From: Streptomyces sp. NBC_01283
Lineage (GTDB): Bacteria; Actinomycetota; Actinomycetes; Streptomycetales; Streptomycetaceae
Assembly: GCF_041435335.1 (NCBI RefSeq)
Contig: NZ_CP108430.1
Span: forward strand, 2,604,001 to 2,668,000
Direction of reading: 5' to 3'
DNA length: 64,000 nt
Of this stretch, positions 42,207 through 50,781 are shown piece by piece. The first letter of the stretch is position 1. Every line of letters begins with the position of its first letter. A program made the position numbers and the translations under genes. A model generated the notes under the pieces. It saw nothing but the letters and a program-made list of their open reading frames with translations. It had not been told where the DNA came from and did not search any database.

Positions 42207-44660
42207 ATGGCCCGCCGCAGCACGAAGACCCCGCCGCCCGATGACTCGTTCGAGGAGAAGATCCTCGACATCGACGTCGTCGACGAGATGCAGGGCTCCT
42301 TCCTCGAGTACGCGTATTCGGTCATCTACTCGCGCGCCCTGCCGGACGCCCGCGACGGCATGAAGCCGGTGCACCGGCGCATCGTCTACCAGATGAACGA
42401 GATGGGCCTGCGCCCCGACCGCGGCTATGTGAAGTGCGCCCGCGTCGTCGGCGAGGTCATGGGTAAGTTGCACCCGCACGGCGACGCGTCGATCTACGAC
42501 GCCCTGGTGCGCATGGCCCAGCCCTTCTCCATGCGCCTGCCGCTGGTGGACGGCCACGGAAACTTCGGCTCGCTCGGCAACGACGACCCGCCGGCCGCCA
42601 TGCGGTACACCGAGTGCAAGATGGCCGACGCCACGTCCCTGATGACGGAGTCGATCGAAGAGAACACGGTCGACTTCGAGTCGAACTACGACGGCCAGGA
42701 GCAGGAGCCGGTCACCCTTCCGGCGGCCTACCCGAACCTTCTGGTGAACGGCTCGTCCGGCATCGCCGTCGGCATGGCGACGAACATGCCGCCGCACAAC
42801 CTCGGCGAGGTCATCGCCGCCGCCCGCCACCTGATCAAGCACCCCGGGGCCGACCTGGAGACGCTGATGCGTTTCGTGCCGGGCCCTGACCTGCCCACGG
42901 GTGGCCGCATCGTCGGCCTGACCGGGGTCAAGGACGCGTACGAATCGGGGCGTGGCACCTTCAAGATCCGCGCGACGGTGGCCGTCGAGAACGTGACCGC
43001 GCGCCGCAAGGGCCTGGTCGTCACCGAACTGCCCTTCTCCGTGGGCCCCGAGAAGGTCATCTCCAAGATCAAGGACCTGGTCGGCTCGAAGAAGCTCCAG
43101 GGCATCGCCGACGTCAAGGACCTCACGGACCGCTCGCACGGCCTGCGCCTGGTCATCGAGATCAAGAACGGCTTCGTCCCGGAGGCCGTCCTGGAGCAGC
43201 TCTACAAACTGACGCCGATGGAGGAGTCCTTCGGCATCAACAACGTGGCCCTGGTGGACGGCCAGCCGCTCACCCTCGGCCTCAAGGAACTCCTTGAGGT
43301 CTATCTCGACCACCGCTTCACCGTCGTGCGCCGCCGCAGCGAGTTCCGTCGCAGCAAGAAGCAGGCGCGGCTGCACCTGGTGGAGGGCCTCCTCGTCGCC
43401 CTCCTGGACATCGACGAGGTCATCCGCCTCATCCGCTCCAGCGACAACTCCGCACAGGCCAAGGAGCGCCTGATGGAGCGCTTCTCGCTGAGCGAGATCC
43501 AGACGCAGTACATCCTCGACACGCCGCTGCGCCGCCTCACCAAGTTCGACCGCATCGAGCTGGAGTCGGAGCGCGACAAGCTCAACGCCGAGATCGAGGA
43601 GCTGACCCGGATCCTGGAGTCGGACGCCGAGCTGCGCAAGCTGGTCTCCGCCGAACTGGCCGCCGTGGCCAAGAAGTTCGGCACGGATCGGCGCACGGTG
43701 CTCCTGGAGTCGTCGGGCACCCCGGCGCCCACGGTGTCGCTGCAGGTGGCGGACGACCCGTGTCGCGTGCTCCTCTCCTCGACCGGCCTCCTCGCCCGTA
43801 CGGCGAACGGCGAGCCGTTCGCCGAGAGCGACACCAAGCGCGTCAAGCACGACGTGATCATCTCCGCCGTGCCCGCGACCGCGCGGGGCGAGGTGGGCGC
43901 GGTGACGTCCGGGGGACGGCTCCTCCGCCTCTCCGTGGTGGACCTGCCGCAGCTCCCGGAGACGCATGCGGCACCGAACCTCTCCGGAGGCGCGCCGGTC
44001 TCGGAGCTGCTCTCCCTGGAGGCGGACGAGAAGCTGATCTGCCTGATGACCCTGGACGAGTCCTCACCGGGCCTCGCGCTCGGCACCGAGCAGGGCGTGG
44101 TCAAGCGCGTGGTCCCGGACTATCCCTCGAACAAGGAAGAGCTGGAGGTCATCACCCTCAAGGACGGTGACCGGATCGTCGGCGCGGCCGAGCTGCGCAC
44201 GGGCGAGGAGGACCTGGTCTTCATCACGGACGACGCCCAGCTCCTCCGGTACCAGGCCTCGCAGGTCCGCCCGCAGGGCCGTCCCGCGGGCGGCATGACG
44301 GGCATCAAGCTCGCGGACGGCGTCAAGGTCATCTCCTTCGTGGCGGTGGACCCGGCCGTGGACGCCGTGGTCTTCACGGTGGCGGGTTCGCGCGGCACGC
44401 TCGACGACTCGGTGCAGACGACGGCCAAGGTGACGCCGTTCGACCAGTACCCCCGCAAGGGCCGGGCCACGGGCGGCGTACGCGTCCAGCGCTTCCTAAA
44501 GGGCGAGGACTGCCTGAGCTTCGCGTGGGCGGGCCCGACGCCACCGCTCGCGGCCCAGCGCAGCGGCCTGCCGGCGGAGCTGCCGGAGATCGACCCGCGC
44601 CGCGACGGCTCGGGCGTCTCCCTGTCGAAGCCGGTGGCGGCGGTGGCGGGCCCGGCGTAG
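42207..44660 (+). CDS. parC: DNA topoisomerase IV subunit A (ParC)
   Basis: 817 residues; type IIA topoisomerase subunit that cleaves and religates DNA to decatenate chromosomes. Catalytic Tyr134 in AAMRYTEC; quinolone region [13 protein letters not shown] with Ser95 and Asp98 intact; C-terminal beta-pinwheel repeats (e.g. [16 protein letters not shown]). A second GyrA exists elsewhere in Streptomyces; the partner parE lies about 13 kb away on the other strand. ATG 42207. Confidence 0.92.
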   Translation: MARRSTKTPPPDDSFEEKILDIDVVDEMQGSFLEYAYSVIYSRALPDARDGMKPVHRRIVYQMNEMGLRPDRGYVKCARVVGEVMGKLHPHGDASIYDALVRMAQPFSMRLPLVDGHGNFGSLGNDDPPAAMRYTECKMADATSLMTESIEENTVDFESNYDGQEQEPVTLPAAYPNLLVNGSSGIAVGMATNMPPHNLGEVIAAARHLIKHPGADLETLMRFVPGPDLPTGGRIVGLTGVKDAYESGRGTFKIRATVAVENVTARRKGLVVTELPFSVGPEKVISKIKDLVGSKKLQGIADVKDLTDRSHGLRLVIEIKNGFVPEAVLEQLYKLTPMEESFGINNVALVDGQPLTLGLKELLEVYLDHRFTVVRRRSEFRRSKKQARLHLVEGLLVALLDIDEVIRLIRSSDNSAQAKERLMERFSLSEIQTQYILDTPLRRLTKFDRIELESERDKLNAEIEELTRILESDAELRKLVSAELAAVAKKFGTDRRTVLLESSGTPAPTVSLQVADDPCRVLLSSTGLLARTANGEPFAESDTKRVKHDVIISAVPATARGEVGAVTSGGRLLRLSVVDLPQLPETHAAPNLSGGAPVSELLSLEADEKLICLMTLDESSPGLALGTEQGVVKRVVPDYPSNKEELEVITLKDGDRIVGAAELRTGEEDLVFITDDAQLLRYQASQVRPQGRPAGGMTGIKLADGVKVISFVAVDPAVDAVVFTVAGSRGTLDDSVQTTAKVTPFDQYPRKGRATGGVRVQRFLKGEDCLSFAWAGPTPPLAAQRSGLPAELPEIDPRRDGSGVSLSKPVAAVAGPA

Positions 44661-45740
44661 TCAGTCGCGCCGCGGTTCCTGGACCCCCTGCGGCTCCTGG
44701 ACCTCCTGCACATACCGAAGTACGCCCCACATGCTGTGCTCATCGGCACCGGCCTGTGGGGCGTACGCGCGCGAGGCCTCCAGTTCCTTCTCCAGGCCCG
44801 GTACGTCGATGCCGGACCCGATGAGGACGAGCTGGGTGAGGCGGGGCTCGCCCGCTGCCCACGGCTCGGGGTAGAAGCGCAGAAAACGCCCCACGGCGTG
44901 CACGGCGTACTTGTTGCGCGGGTCTTCGGCGCCGAAATCGACGTACCCCTTGATGCGGTAGAGCCCCTCGGGCCGACTGTCGAGCAGGGCCATGAACGGG
45001 CGGGGAGCCATGGGCACTTCGGAGGAGAAGGAGAGGCTTTCGTAGGCGGAGTGCAGATGGCCGTGGTGCCCGTCCTCGGGCTCATGCTGATGCAGGTCGT
45101 CGAAGGACAACTGCCCCACGCGCTCCCCCACGGGCTTCCGGTCGAGAAGCAGCTCGACGTCGACGCGCCCGTAGGAGGCGGGGACCACGGCCGCACGATC
45201 GGTGAACCCGCGGACAAGGCCGAGGATCCGCTCCCGCTCCGCCTCGGGGACGCGATCGACCTTGTTGACGACAACAAGATCGGCGATCCCCAGGTGCCGG
45301 TCGACCTCGGGATGCCGCTCACGCGTGGCGTCGAACTCGACGGCGTCGACGACCTCGACGAGCCCCCCGTACACGATGTGCGGGTTCTCGCTGGCCAGGA
45401 CCATCTTCACGAGCTCCTGCGGCTCGGCGAGCCCGCTGGCCTCGACGACGATGACGTCGATACGGGCGGCGGGCCGGGCGAGCCGCTCCAGGTACTCGTC
45501 GAGCTCACTGGCGTCCACGGCACAGCAGAGACATCCATTGCCGAGCGAGACGGTGGAGTCACCGAGCTGCCCGGCGACGGCCATGGCGTCGATCTCGATG
45601 GACCCGAAGTCATTGACGATCGCCCCGATCCGGCTCCCGCCGCTGCGGTGCAGCAGATGATTGAGCAAGGTCGTCTTGCCCGAACCGAGGAAGCCTGTGA
45701 GGACGACGACCGGGATCTGCCGGGCGCTCGGCTGAGTCAA
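44661..45740 (-). CDS. CobW/CobW-C-type G3E GTPase (metallochaperone-like)
   Basis: 359 residues. P-loop GFLGSGKTT (16-24), metal-binding GCLCC motif (69-73), NKVD for guanine specificity, a His-rich insert (HQHEPEDGHHGHLHS) near residue 220, and a C-terminal CobW_C domain (FMALLDSRPEGLYRIKGYV). Such proteins deliver zinc or cobalt to client enzymes. No Zur box was recognised upstream. Its stop directly abuts the parC stop with no terminator. Confidence 0.9.
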   Translation of the reverse strand: MTQPSARQIPVVVLTGFLGSGKTTLLNHLLHRSGGSRIGAIVNDFGSIEIDAMAVAGQLGDSTVSLGNGCLCCAVDASELDEYLERLARPAARIDVIVVEASGLAEPQELVKMVLASENPHIVYGGLVEVVDAVEFDATRERHPEVDRHLGIADLVVVNKVDRVPEAERERILGLVRGFTDRAAVVPASYGRVDVELLLDRKPVGERVGQLSFDDLHQHEPEDGHHGHLHSAYESLSFSSEVPMAPRPFMALLDSRPEGLYRIKGYVDFGAEDPRNKYAVHAVGRFLRFYPEPWAAGEPRLTQLVLIGSGIDVPGLEKELEASRAYAPQAGADEHSMWGVLRYVQEVQEPQGVQEPRRD

Positions 45741-46059
45741 CGTGCGACCCCTTTCACACTGACGCGTGCACCGGCGCGGGCACCGGCTCTCGTACGACGA
45801 ATGGCTGCCGCCCCAGGATACGAGCGCGTAGAAACCCCGCGAAGTGAACGATTGTTAGCGGCGCAGGCGGGGCACACATCTGGCACGGCGCCGGGACATG
45901 CGACCACAGCTGCCTTCCGTGCGCCTCCTCTCCGCCTCCCTGCCGATCAGAGCCGCTCGGCATCCTGGAAGGCGGCAAGCGCGCCGCCCATCGCTCGCCG
46001 GTCCTCACCCTGTCGACCCGCACCGACGACCGGCGGGCGGTCGCTGATCCGGGGGAGAC
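45741..46059. other. Intergenic region between CobW-type gene and DUF6082
   Basis: 319 bases between divergent genes. I find no gene, convincing hairpin or known metal-regulator box. Confidence 0.5.
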
Positions 46060-46662
46060 ATGGCCACACAGGTTTTTGGAATACGAGCAATGGGTTCCGC
46101 CGTCGGGGCAGGCCTCGCCTTCGCGTTCGGCGCCTTCGCCCTGCTCGCCGCACAACAGCGCCGGTACACCGAACTCCGGCTGCAGGTCGACAAGGCCGAG
46201 CAGGCGGACCGGCGCCGCACCATGATGGCGGAACAGCACGAACTGCAGCTCTACCTGCTGCGGAAAGCAATCGACGATCCGGACCTGGCTGCCGTGTTCA
46301 GCATCGCCGAGGCGGAGTCTCCCGCTCAGCAGCGGCAGTTCCTCTTCGCCAACGCGCTCTATACGAACGCCCTGCTGGCCTACCGCGTCGGCGTGGTCAA
46401 TTGGGAGGAGCTGCACGGGCACGTTCGCGTGATGTGCGCGAACCCGATCTTCCGCCAGTACTGGCAGGCGACACGTCATCAGCGTGCCAGTCTCCAGGAC
46501 TCGTCGGACGAGGCCCGGGTGGGATACATGACGGACATCCTCATCCGCGAGCTGGAGGAGTCCGAGTCCGACGAGTGGTGGGTGGTGGGGGAACCTCCGT
46601 CCGAGGACCAACCGCCGCACCAGGGCAAGCCGCCATCCGAGGGTCAACCACCTACCACTTAG
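46060..46662 (+). CDS. DUF6082 family protein
   Basis: 200 residues. One N-terminal membrane helix (about 12-32, SAVGAGLAFAFGAFALLAA) and a helical cytoplasmic domain (ELQLYLLRKAIDDPDLAAVF, QRQFLFANALYTNALLAY, FRQYWQATRHQR) typical of DUF6082, then a proline-rich tail with two near-copies of PPSE-x-QPP. These are Streptomyces-enriched, unknown function. ATG 46060 has GGGGGAG just two bases upstream, so ATG 46090 remains possible. Confidence 0.78.
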   Translation: MATQVFGIRAMGSAVGAGLAFAFGAFALLAAQQRRYTELRLQVDKAEQADRRRTMMAEQHELQLYLLRKAIDDPDLAAVFSIAEAESPAQQRQFLFANALYTNALLAYRVGVVNWEELHGHVRVMCANPIFRQYWQATRHQRASLQDSSDEARVGYMTDILIRELEESESDEWWVVGEPPSEDQPPHQGKPPSEGQPPTT

Positions 46663-46756
46663 GGGCAAGTTGGTCGAGGCGCGCACAGTACTGGGATAAC
46701 GGGAGGCTACCCTTACCCCGCTCTTACCGTCTTTAATCCTAAGGAGCGGGATCCTC

Positions 46757-46993
46757 TTGAAGATCGTGCGCCGCATCGGTGCGTCTCCACGCGAACGTGG
46801 CAGTCTCACCGGCGACACCTGCCCCGATATTTTCGAGCTCAGCGACGGCAACTTCGCCGTCATCGGGACAGAGGCCACAGCATCTCTCGACAGCGAGCTG
46901 CCCTCTGACGCCGCTCGCGCCGACCACGAACGCATCGTGATCATCAGCAGGGAGACGCTCATCCGCGCAAAAGCGGACATCCCCAGCATCTGA
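46757..46993 (+). CDS. Small conserved-type protein with TTG start
   Basis: 78 residues, MKIVRRIGASPRERGSLTG..., ISRETLIRAKADIP. TTG start behind AAGGAG (10-base spacing); a GTG nine bases on is an alternative. Looks like the small acidic partner proteins often found beside regulators and DUF6082 genes in Streptomyces. It follows DUF6082 by 94 bases on the same strand. Function unknown. Confidence 0.7.
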   Translation: MKIVRRIGASPRERGSLTGDTCPDIFELSDGNFAVIGTEATASLDSELPSDAARADHERIVIISRETLIRAKADIPSI

Positions 46994-47039
46994 GGCTGGG
47001 GCGCAGTGCTGAGACAGGCAGGCACCCGCCTTCGCCTGT
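46981..47039 (+). terminator. Two consecutive hairpins at the end of the small gene
   Basis: CCCCAGC/GCTGGGG (46981-47001) has the stop codon in its loop; ACAGGC/GCCTGT (47014-47039) follows. Together they probably end the transcript. Confidence 0.55.
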
Positions 47040-47148
47040 CCGTCGAGGCCGGGGCCCCGGTCACCCCGTTGAGACCCGCCTCCGGAAAGCACGGCCCGCC
47101 CTCCGCGGACAAGGGGCCTCACCCGTCCCCCTTTACGCCCACATTCAC

Positions 47149-47189
47149 CACGTGAGGTCCGGCGCCTGATCGGCACCGGACCTCACGTG
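47149..47189 (-). terminator. Terminator after the first citrate synthase
   Basis: CACGTGAGGTCCGG pairs perfectly with its complement (14 bp), then a C/A mismatch and GCC/GGC around TGATC. Lies 18 bases past the citrate-synthase stop. Confidence 0.85.
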
Positions 47190-47206
47190 TGTCTCAGCTG
47201 TGTGTC

Positions 47207-48397
47207 TCAGCGCAATGACGGCACCGGCACCGGTGGGACGGGCGCCGGCGGGACAGGCCCCACATAGCGCGCCGCAGGCCGGATGATCTTCGAGTCCTCC
47301 GCCTGCTCCAGGATGTTGGCCCCCCAGCCCACCACCCTCGCCGCCGCGAACGTGGGTGTGAACATCTCGCGCGGCAGGCCGCACAGTTCCATGACGACGC
47401 CCGCGTAGAACTCCACGTTGGTGTGCAGCTCGCGCCCCGGCTTCAGTTCGGCGAGGATCGCCTCGACCTGGCGCTCGACCTCGACCGCGAACTCCACCAT
47501 CCGCCCGCCGAATTGCTGCGCGATGCCTCGCAGCATGCGCGAACGCGGGTCCTCCGTGCGGTAGACGGGATGACCGAAGCCCATGATCCGGTCCCCCGCG
47601 AGCACCCGCTCGCGGATCCATCCGTCGATGCGGTCGGGCGTACCGATGGCGTCGAGCGTGTCGAGCGCACGGCTCGGCGCCCCACCGTGCAGCGGACCCG
47701 ACAGCGCGCCCACGGCCCCCACCAGACAGGCCGCGACGTCCGCGCCGGTCGAGGTGATCACCCTGGCCGTGAACGTGGATGCGTTGAATCCATGGTCGAT
47801 GGTTGAGATGAGGTACTGCTCGATCGCCCTCGCACGGTCCGGGTCCGGCTCCGAACCCGTCAGCATGTAGAGGTAGTTGGCCGCGTACGAAAGGTCGTCG
47901 CGCGGCTCGACGGGGTCGAGCCCCTGTCCCAGCCGGTACAGCGCCGTGAGCAGCGTCGGCACTACGGCGGACGCGGCGAGGGCATCGGCGCGGCGCCGGT
48001 CGGCGTCGATGTCGTACACCGGGCGGAAGCCCTTCGCCGCGCCGAAGAGCGACAGGGCCGTACGCAGCCCGGAGAGCGGCCCCGACAGGGCGCTGGCGCG
48101 GGCTATGGCGGGCAGCGCGGCGCGCACCTCGTCCGGGAGCCTGCGCAGGGCCGCGGTCCGTGCGGCGAAGGCGGTGCGCTGCCCCGCGTCCGGGAGCTCG
48201 CCGTGGAACATCAGATGCCATATGTCCTCGAAGCCGCGGGTCTGCGCGAGCTCGACGGCCGAGTACTGGCGGTAGTGGTAGAAGCCCTCGTATCCCCTGA
48301 CGTCCCCGAGCCGGGTCTCGGTCACGACGACGCCCGCGAGCCCGCGGGGAACCTCCACGGGGCCGGTGGGGGTGGTGGTGGAGCCATTGATCGGCAT
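47207..48397 (-). CDS. Citrate-synthase-family protein with Asp-to-Glu change
   Basis: 396 residues of the citrate synthase fold, condensing oxaloacetate (or an analogue) with an acyl-CoA. Two catalytic histidines are present (SGPLHGGAP and GFGHPVYR). The third catalytic residue, Asp in the usual NVDFYSG, is Glu here (NVEFYAG), and the usual GWIAH reads GWGAN. It may be a methylcitrate- or other acyl-specific enzyme, or a less active form. Divergent from the DNA-binding citrate synthase, sharing a 100-base control region. C-terminal Pro/Val tail. Confidence 0.88.
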   Translation of the reverse strand: MPINGSTTTPTGPVEVPRGLAGVVVTETRLGDVRGYEGFYHYRQYSAVELAQTRGFEDIWHLMFHGELPDAGQRTAFAARTAALRRLPDEVRAALPAIARASALSGPLSGLRTALSLFGAAKGFRPVYDIDADRRRADALAASAVVPTLLTALYRLGQGLDPVEPRDDLSYAANYLYMLTGSEPDPDRARAIEQYLISTIDHGFNASTFTARVITSTGADVAACLVGAVGALSGPLHGGAPSRALDTLDAIGTPDRIDGWIRERVLAGDRIMGFGHPVYRTEDPRSRMLRGIAQQFGGRMVEFAVEVERQVEAILAELKPGRELHTNVEFYAGVVMELCGLPREMFTPTFAAARVVGWGANILEQAEDSKIIRPAARYVGPVPPAPVPPVPVPSLR

Positions 48398-48442
48398 GTT
48401 CTTCCTCGACTTCCTCCCTGGACTTGATTCGACTGTCCATGC

Positions 48443-48476
48443 TTGACTAAATCTCTGTCAATATTGATTGAGTCAA
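48443..48476. promoter_or_regulatory. Operator-like palindromes between the two citrate synthase genes
   Basis: TTGACT (48443-48448) and AGTCAA (48471-48476) form an inverted pair around a perfect TCAATATTGA palindrome (48458-48467), in an unusually AT-rich 100-base gap. Candidate site for the adjacent HTH-containing citrate synthase. Confidence 0.5.
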
Positions 48477-48497
48477 TGTCGCGTCTAGCTGGATACG

Positions 48498-49769
48498 GTG
48501 TCGCCCATGACGGATCAAGAGGCCACCCCGAAGGAAGGCCGGCGCCTCAGCACCCGGGAAGCCGCGGAGCTGCTCGGCGTGAAGCCGGAGACCGTGTACG
48601 CCTACGTGAGCCGCGGCCAGCTCACCAGCCGCCGCGGCCCCGGCGCCCGGGGCAGCACCTTCGACGCCAAGGAGGTCGAGTCGCTCGCCCGCAAGAACCG
48701 CCGGGAACCCGCCGCCACTGCTGCGAGCGGCGAACTCTCCGTCCGCACCCGCATCACGCTCATCGACAAGGACCGCTACTACTACCGGGGCGTCGACGCG
48801 CGGGAACTGAGCCTGGCGCACTCCTACGAAGAGGTCGCCGAGTGGCTGTGGACCGGCGTCATGCGCCCCGGAATCCGCTTCACCGCCCCCGAGGAGACCA
48901 CCCGCGCCGCCCGCCGCGCCATCAACGCGCTGCCCGAGCACAGCGGCCCGACCGACCGTCTGCGGGTGGCCGCCATCTCGGCCGCGGCAGCCGACCCCCT
49001 CCGCTTCGACCTCTCCGAAGAGGCCGTCATCGGCACCGCACGCACCCTCATCCCCACCCTGGTCACGGCCCTGCCCCCGGTCAGCCGCGCCCACGAGGAC
49101 GAGGGCCCCCTGGCCCACCGGCTCTGGGCACGCCTCAGCGGCCAGCAGCCCCACGACGCGTCCCTGCACGCCCTGGACACCGCGCTCGCCCTGCTCGTGG
49201 ACCACGACCTCGCCGCCTCCACGCTCGCCGCCCGCGTCGCCGCCTCCGCCCGCGCCCACCCGTACGCGGCGGTGTCGGCCGGCCTCGGCGTCCTGGAGGG
49301 CCCGCTGCACGGCGCGGCGAGCGGCCTCGCGCACCGCATGCTCCTGGACGTCCTGGACCGCGGCAGCGCGGCCCCCGTGGTGGCCGACGAGCTCCGCGCG
49401 GGCCGCCGCGTCCCGGGCCTCGGCCACCGTCTCTACCCCGGCGACGACCCACGCGCGGAGGCCCTGTTCGCCCTCTTGGAGGTCATCCCCAAGGCGGGCC
49501 CCGCCCTGGCGGCGGCCCGCGACGTGGTCGCCACCACGGCCCGCCACACGGACCTGCACGCCAATGTCGACCTGGCCCTCGCCGTCCTGACCGCCTCGTC
49601 CGGGATGCCCGCCGAAGCAGGCGAGACGATCTTCGCCGTGGCGCGCACGGCCGGCTGGATCGCACACGCCCTGGAGGAGTACGGGGAACGTCCGTTGCGT
49701 ATGCGCCCCAGCGGGCAGTACGTCGGGCTGCGTCCGCCCCAGCCGCTGCCCGTGCCCGACGGCGGCTGA
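48498..49769 (+). CDS. Citrate synthase with N-terminal helix-turn-helix domain
   Basis: 423 residues. N-terminal MerR/excisionase-like HTH (about 17-65: LSTREAAELLGVKPETVYAY, then SRGQLTSRR and a GSTFDAKEVE wing) fused to a citrate synthase core with all three catalytic residues: EGPLHGAAS, GLGHRLYP and HANVDLAL. An enzyme and DNA-binding protein in one chain could sense its own metabolic state and control the divergent gene. GTG 48498 or ATG 48507; the fold starts after both. Paired with an atypical citrate synthase on the other strand. Confidence 0.9.
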   Translation: MSPMTDQEATPKEGRRLSTREAAELLGVKPETVYAYVSRGQLTSRRGPGARGSTFDAKEVESLARKNRREPAATAASGELSVRTRITLIDKDRYYYRGVDARELSLAHSYEEVAEWLWTGVMRPGIRFTAPEETTRAARRAINALPEHSGPTDRLRVAAISAAAADPLRFDLSEEAVIGTARTLIPTLVTALPPVSRAHEDEGPLAHRLWARLSGQQPHDASLHALDTALALLVDHDLAASTLAARVAASARAHPYAAVSAGLGVLEGPLHGAASGLAHRMLLDVLDRGSAAPVVADELRAGRRVPGLGHRLYPGDDPRAEALFALLEVIPKAGPALAAARDVVATTARHTDLHANVDLALAVLTASSGMPAEAGETIFAVARTAGWIAHALEEYGERPLRMRPSGQYVGLRPPQPLPVPDGG

Positions 49770-49806
49770 ATCACCCCGGACCCGGCCCCGGGTTAGGCTC
49801 GCCTCC

Positions 49807-50754
49807 GTGAGTACGTGTGCCACCGCTTCGCGGGATCTGGACGAGCCTCTCGCGGGGACCGCGGCCACCGCCAGGACCTGGCTGCTGCTGGAACAGCCCG
49901 GCCCGTGGGGCGCCAGAGCGCTCACTTCGAGCCACCTTGATCCGGAGGTCGGCCGCGCCCTGGAGGCCGCCGCCGAGGGAACGGGCGTACGCATCGCGCT
50001 CATCCGCCGCCCCGGCCGCCACGCTGACAGCCACCCTTCAGCGCGGCGCCGGGTGTACGTGGCCCACACCGCGCCCGGCAACACCTGGCTGCGCGGCGGC
50101 GTCACGGACCGGCCGGAGGAGTTGCTCGGCCTGGACTTCACCGCTCTCGGAGCGGGTGACCACGGCGGGTTCGGCACCCCGTACACAGGCGACCCGCTCG
50201 CCCTGGTCTGCACGAACGGCAAGCGTGACCGCTGCTGCGCGCTCCTGGGCAGGCCGCTCGCCGCCGCACTCGCCGCGTCCGGTGAACAAGGCGCCTGGGA
50301 AGTCACTCATCTGGTTGGTCACCGCTTCTCCCCCACACTGCTGGTCCTGCCCCACGGCTACGCATACGGCCGCTCTGGTCCGGACGCCGTCAAGGAGATC
50401 CTCGACGGCGTGCGTACGGGCCGCGTGGTGACCGAGGGCTGCCGGGGCAGTTCCGCCTGGGATCGCCCGGGGCAGGCCGCCGAGCTCGCGGTGCGCGCCG
50501 CCACCGGCGAGGACGCCGCGGGAGCCCTGAGCGTCGTCCACACGCACGGCACGGCCCCACGCTGGAACGTGACGGTGGCCCACACCGACGGACGGAACTG
50601 GTGCGTGACCGTCGCCCAGGAGGCCTCGCAGCCGCCACGGCCGGAGAGCTGCGGCGCGGCACTCGCGGCCCCGGCGCGCATGGATGTCGTGGCCGTGCGG
50701 CCGATCGCGTACGGAACCGTGCGGGAGATCCCCGCCACAGTCACTTCGGAGTAG
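49807..50754 (+). CDS. Sucrase/ferredoxin-like (thioredoxin-fold) protein
   Basis: 315 residues. Family motifs: the opening CATASRDLDEPLAGTA, VCTNGKRDRCCALLGRPLA and THLVGHRFSPTLLVLPHGYAYGR; the cysteines and histidines are thought to hold a [2Fe-2S] cluster in a thioredoxin-like fold. Despite the name there is no glycosidase domain. GTG start. Lies 37 bases after the citrate synthase on the same strand, so possibly cotranscribed. Redox role likely, partner unknown. Confidence 0.85.
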   Translation: MSTCATASRDLDEPLAGTAATARTWLLLEQPGPWGARALTSSHLDPEVGRALEAAAEGTGVRIALIRRPGRHADSHPSARRRVYVAHTAPGNTWLRGGVTDRPEELLGLDFTALGAGDHGGFGTPYTGDPLALVCTNGKRDRCCALLGRPLAAALAASGEQGAWEVTHLVGHRFSPTLLVLPHGYAYGRSGPDAVKEILDGVRTGRVVTEGCRGSSAWDRPGQAAELAVRAATGEDAAGALSVVHTHGTAPRWNVTVAHTDGRNWCVTVAQEASQPPRPESCGAALAAPARMDVVAVRPIAYGTVREIPATVTSE

Positions 50755-50781
50755 CCCTCCGCTCGCCGTACCGTTCGCATC

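Noticed and set aside
45741..45850. Zur box upstream of the CobW-type GTPase
   Set aside because: No TGAAAATGATTTTCA-like palindrome is present.
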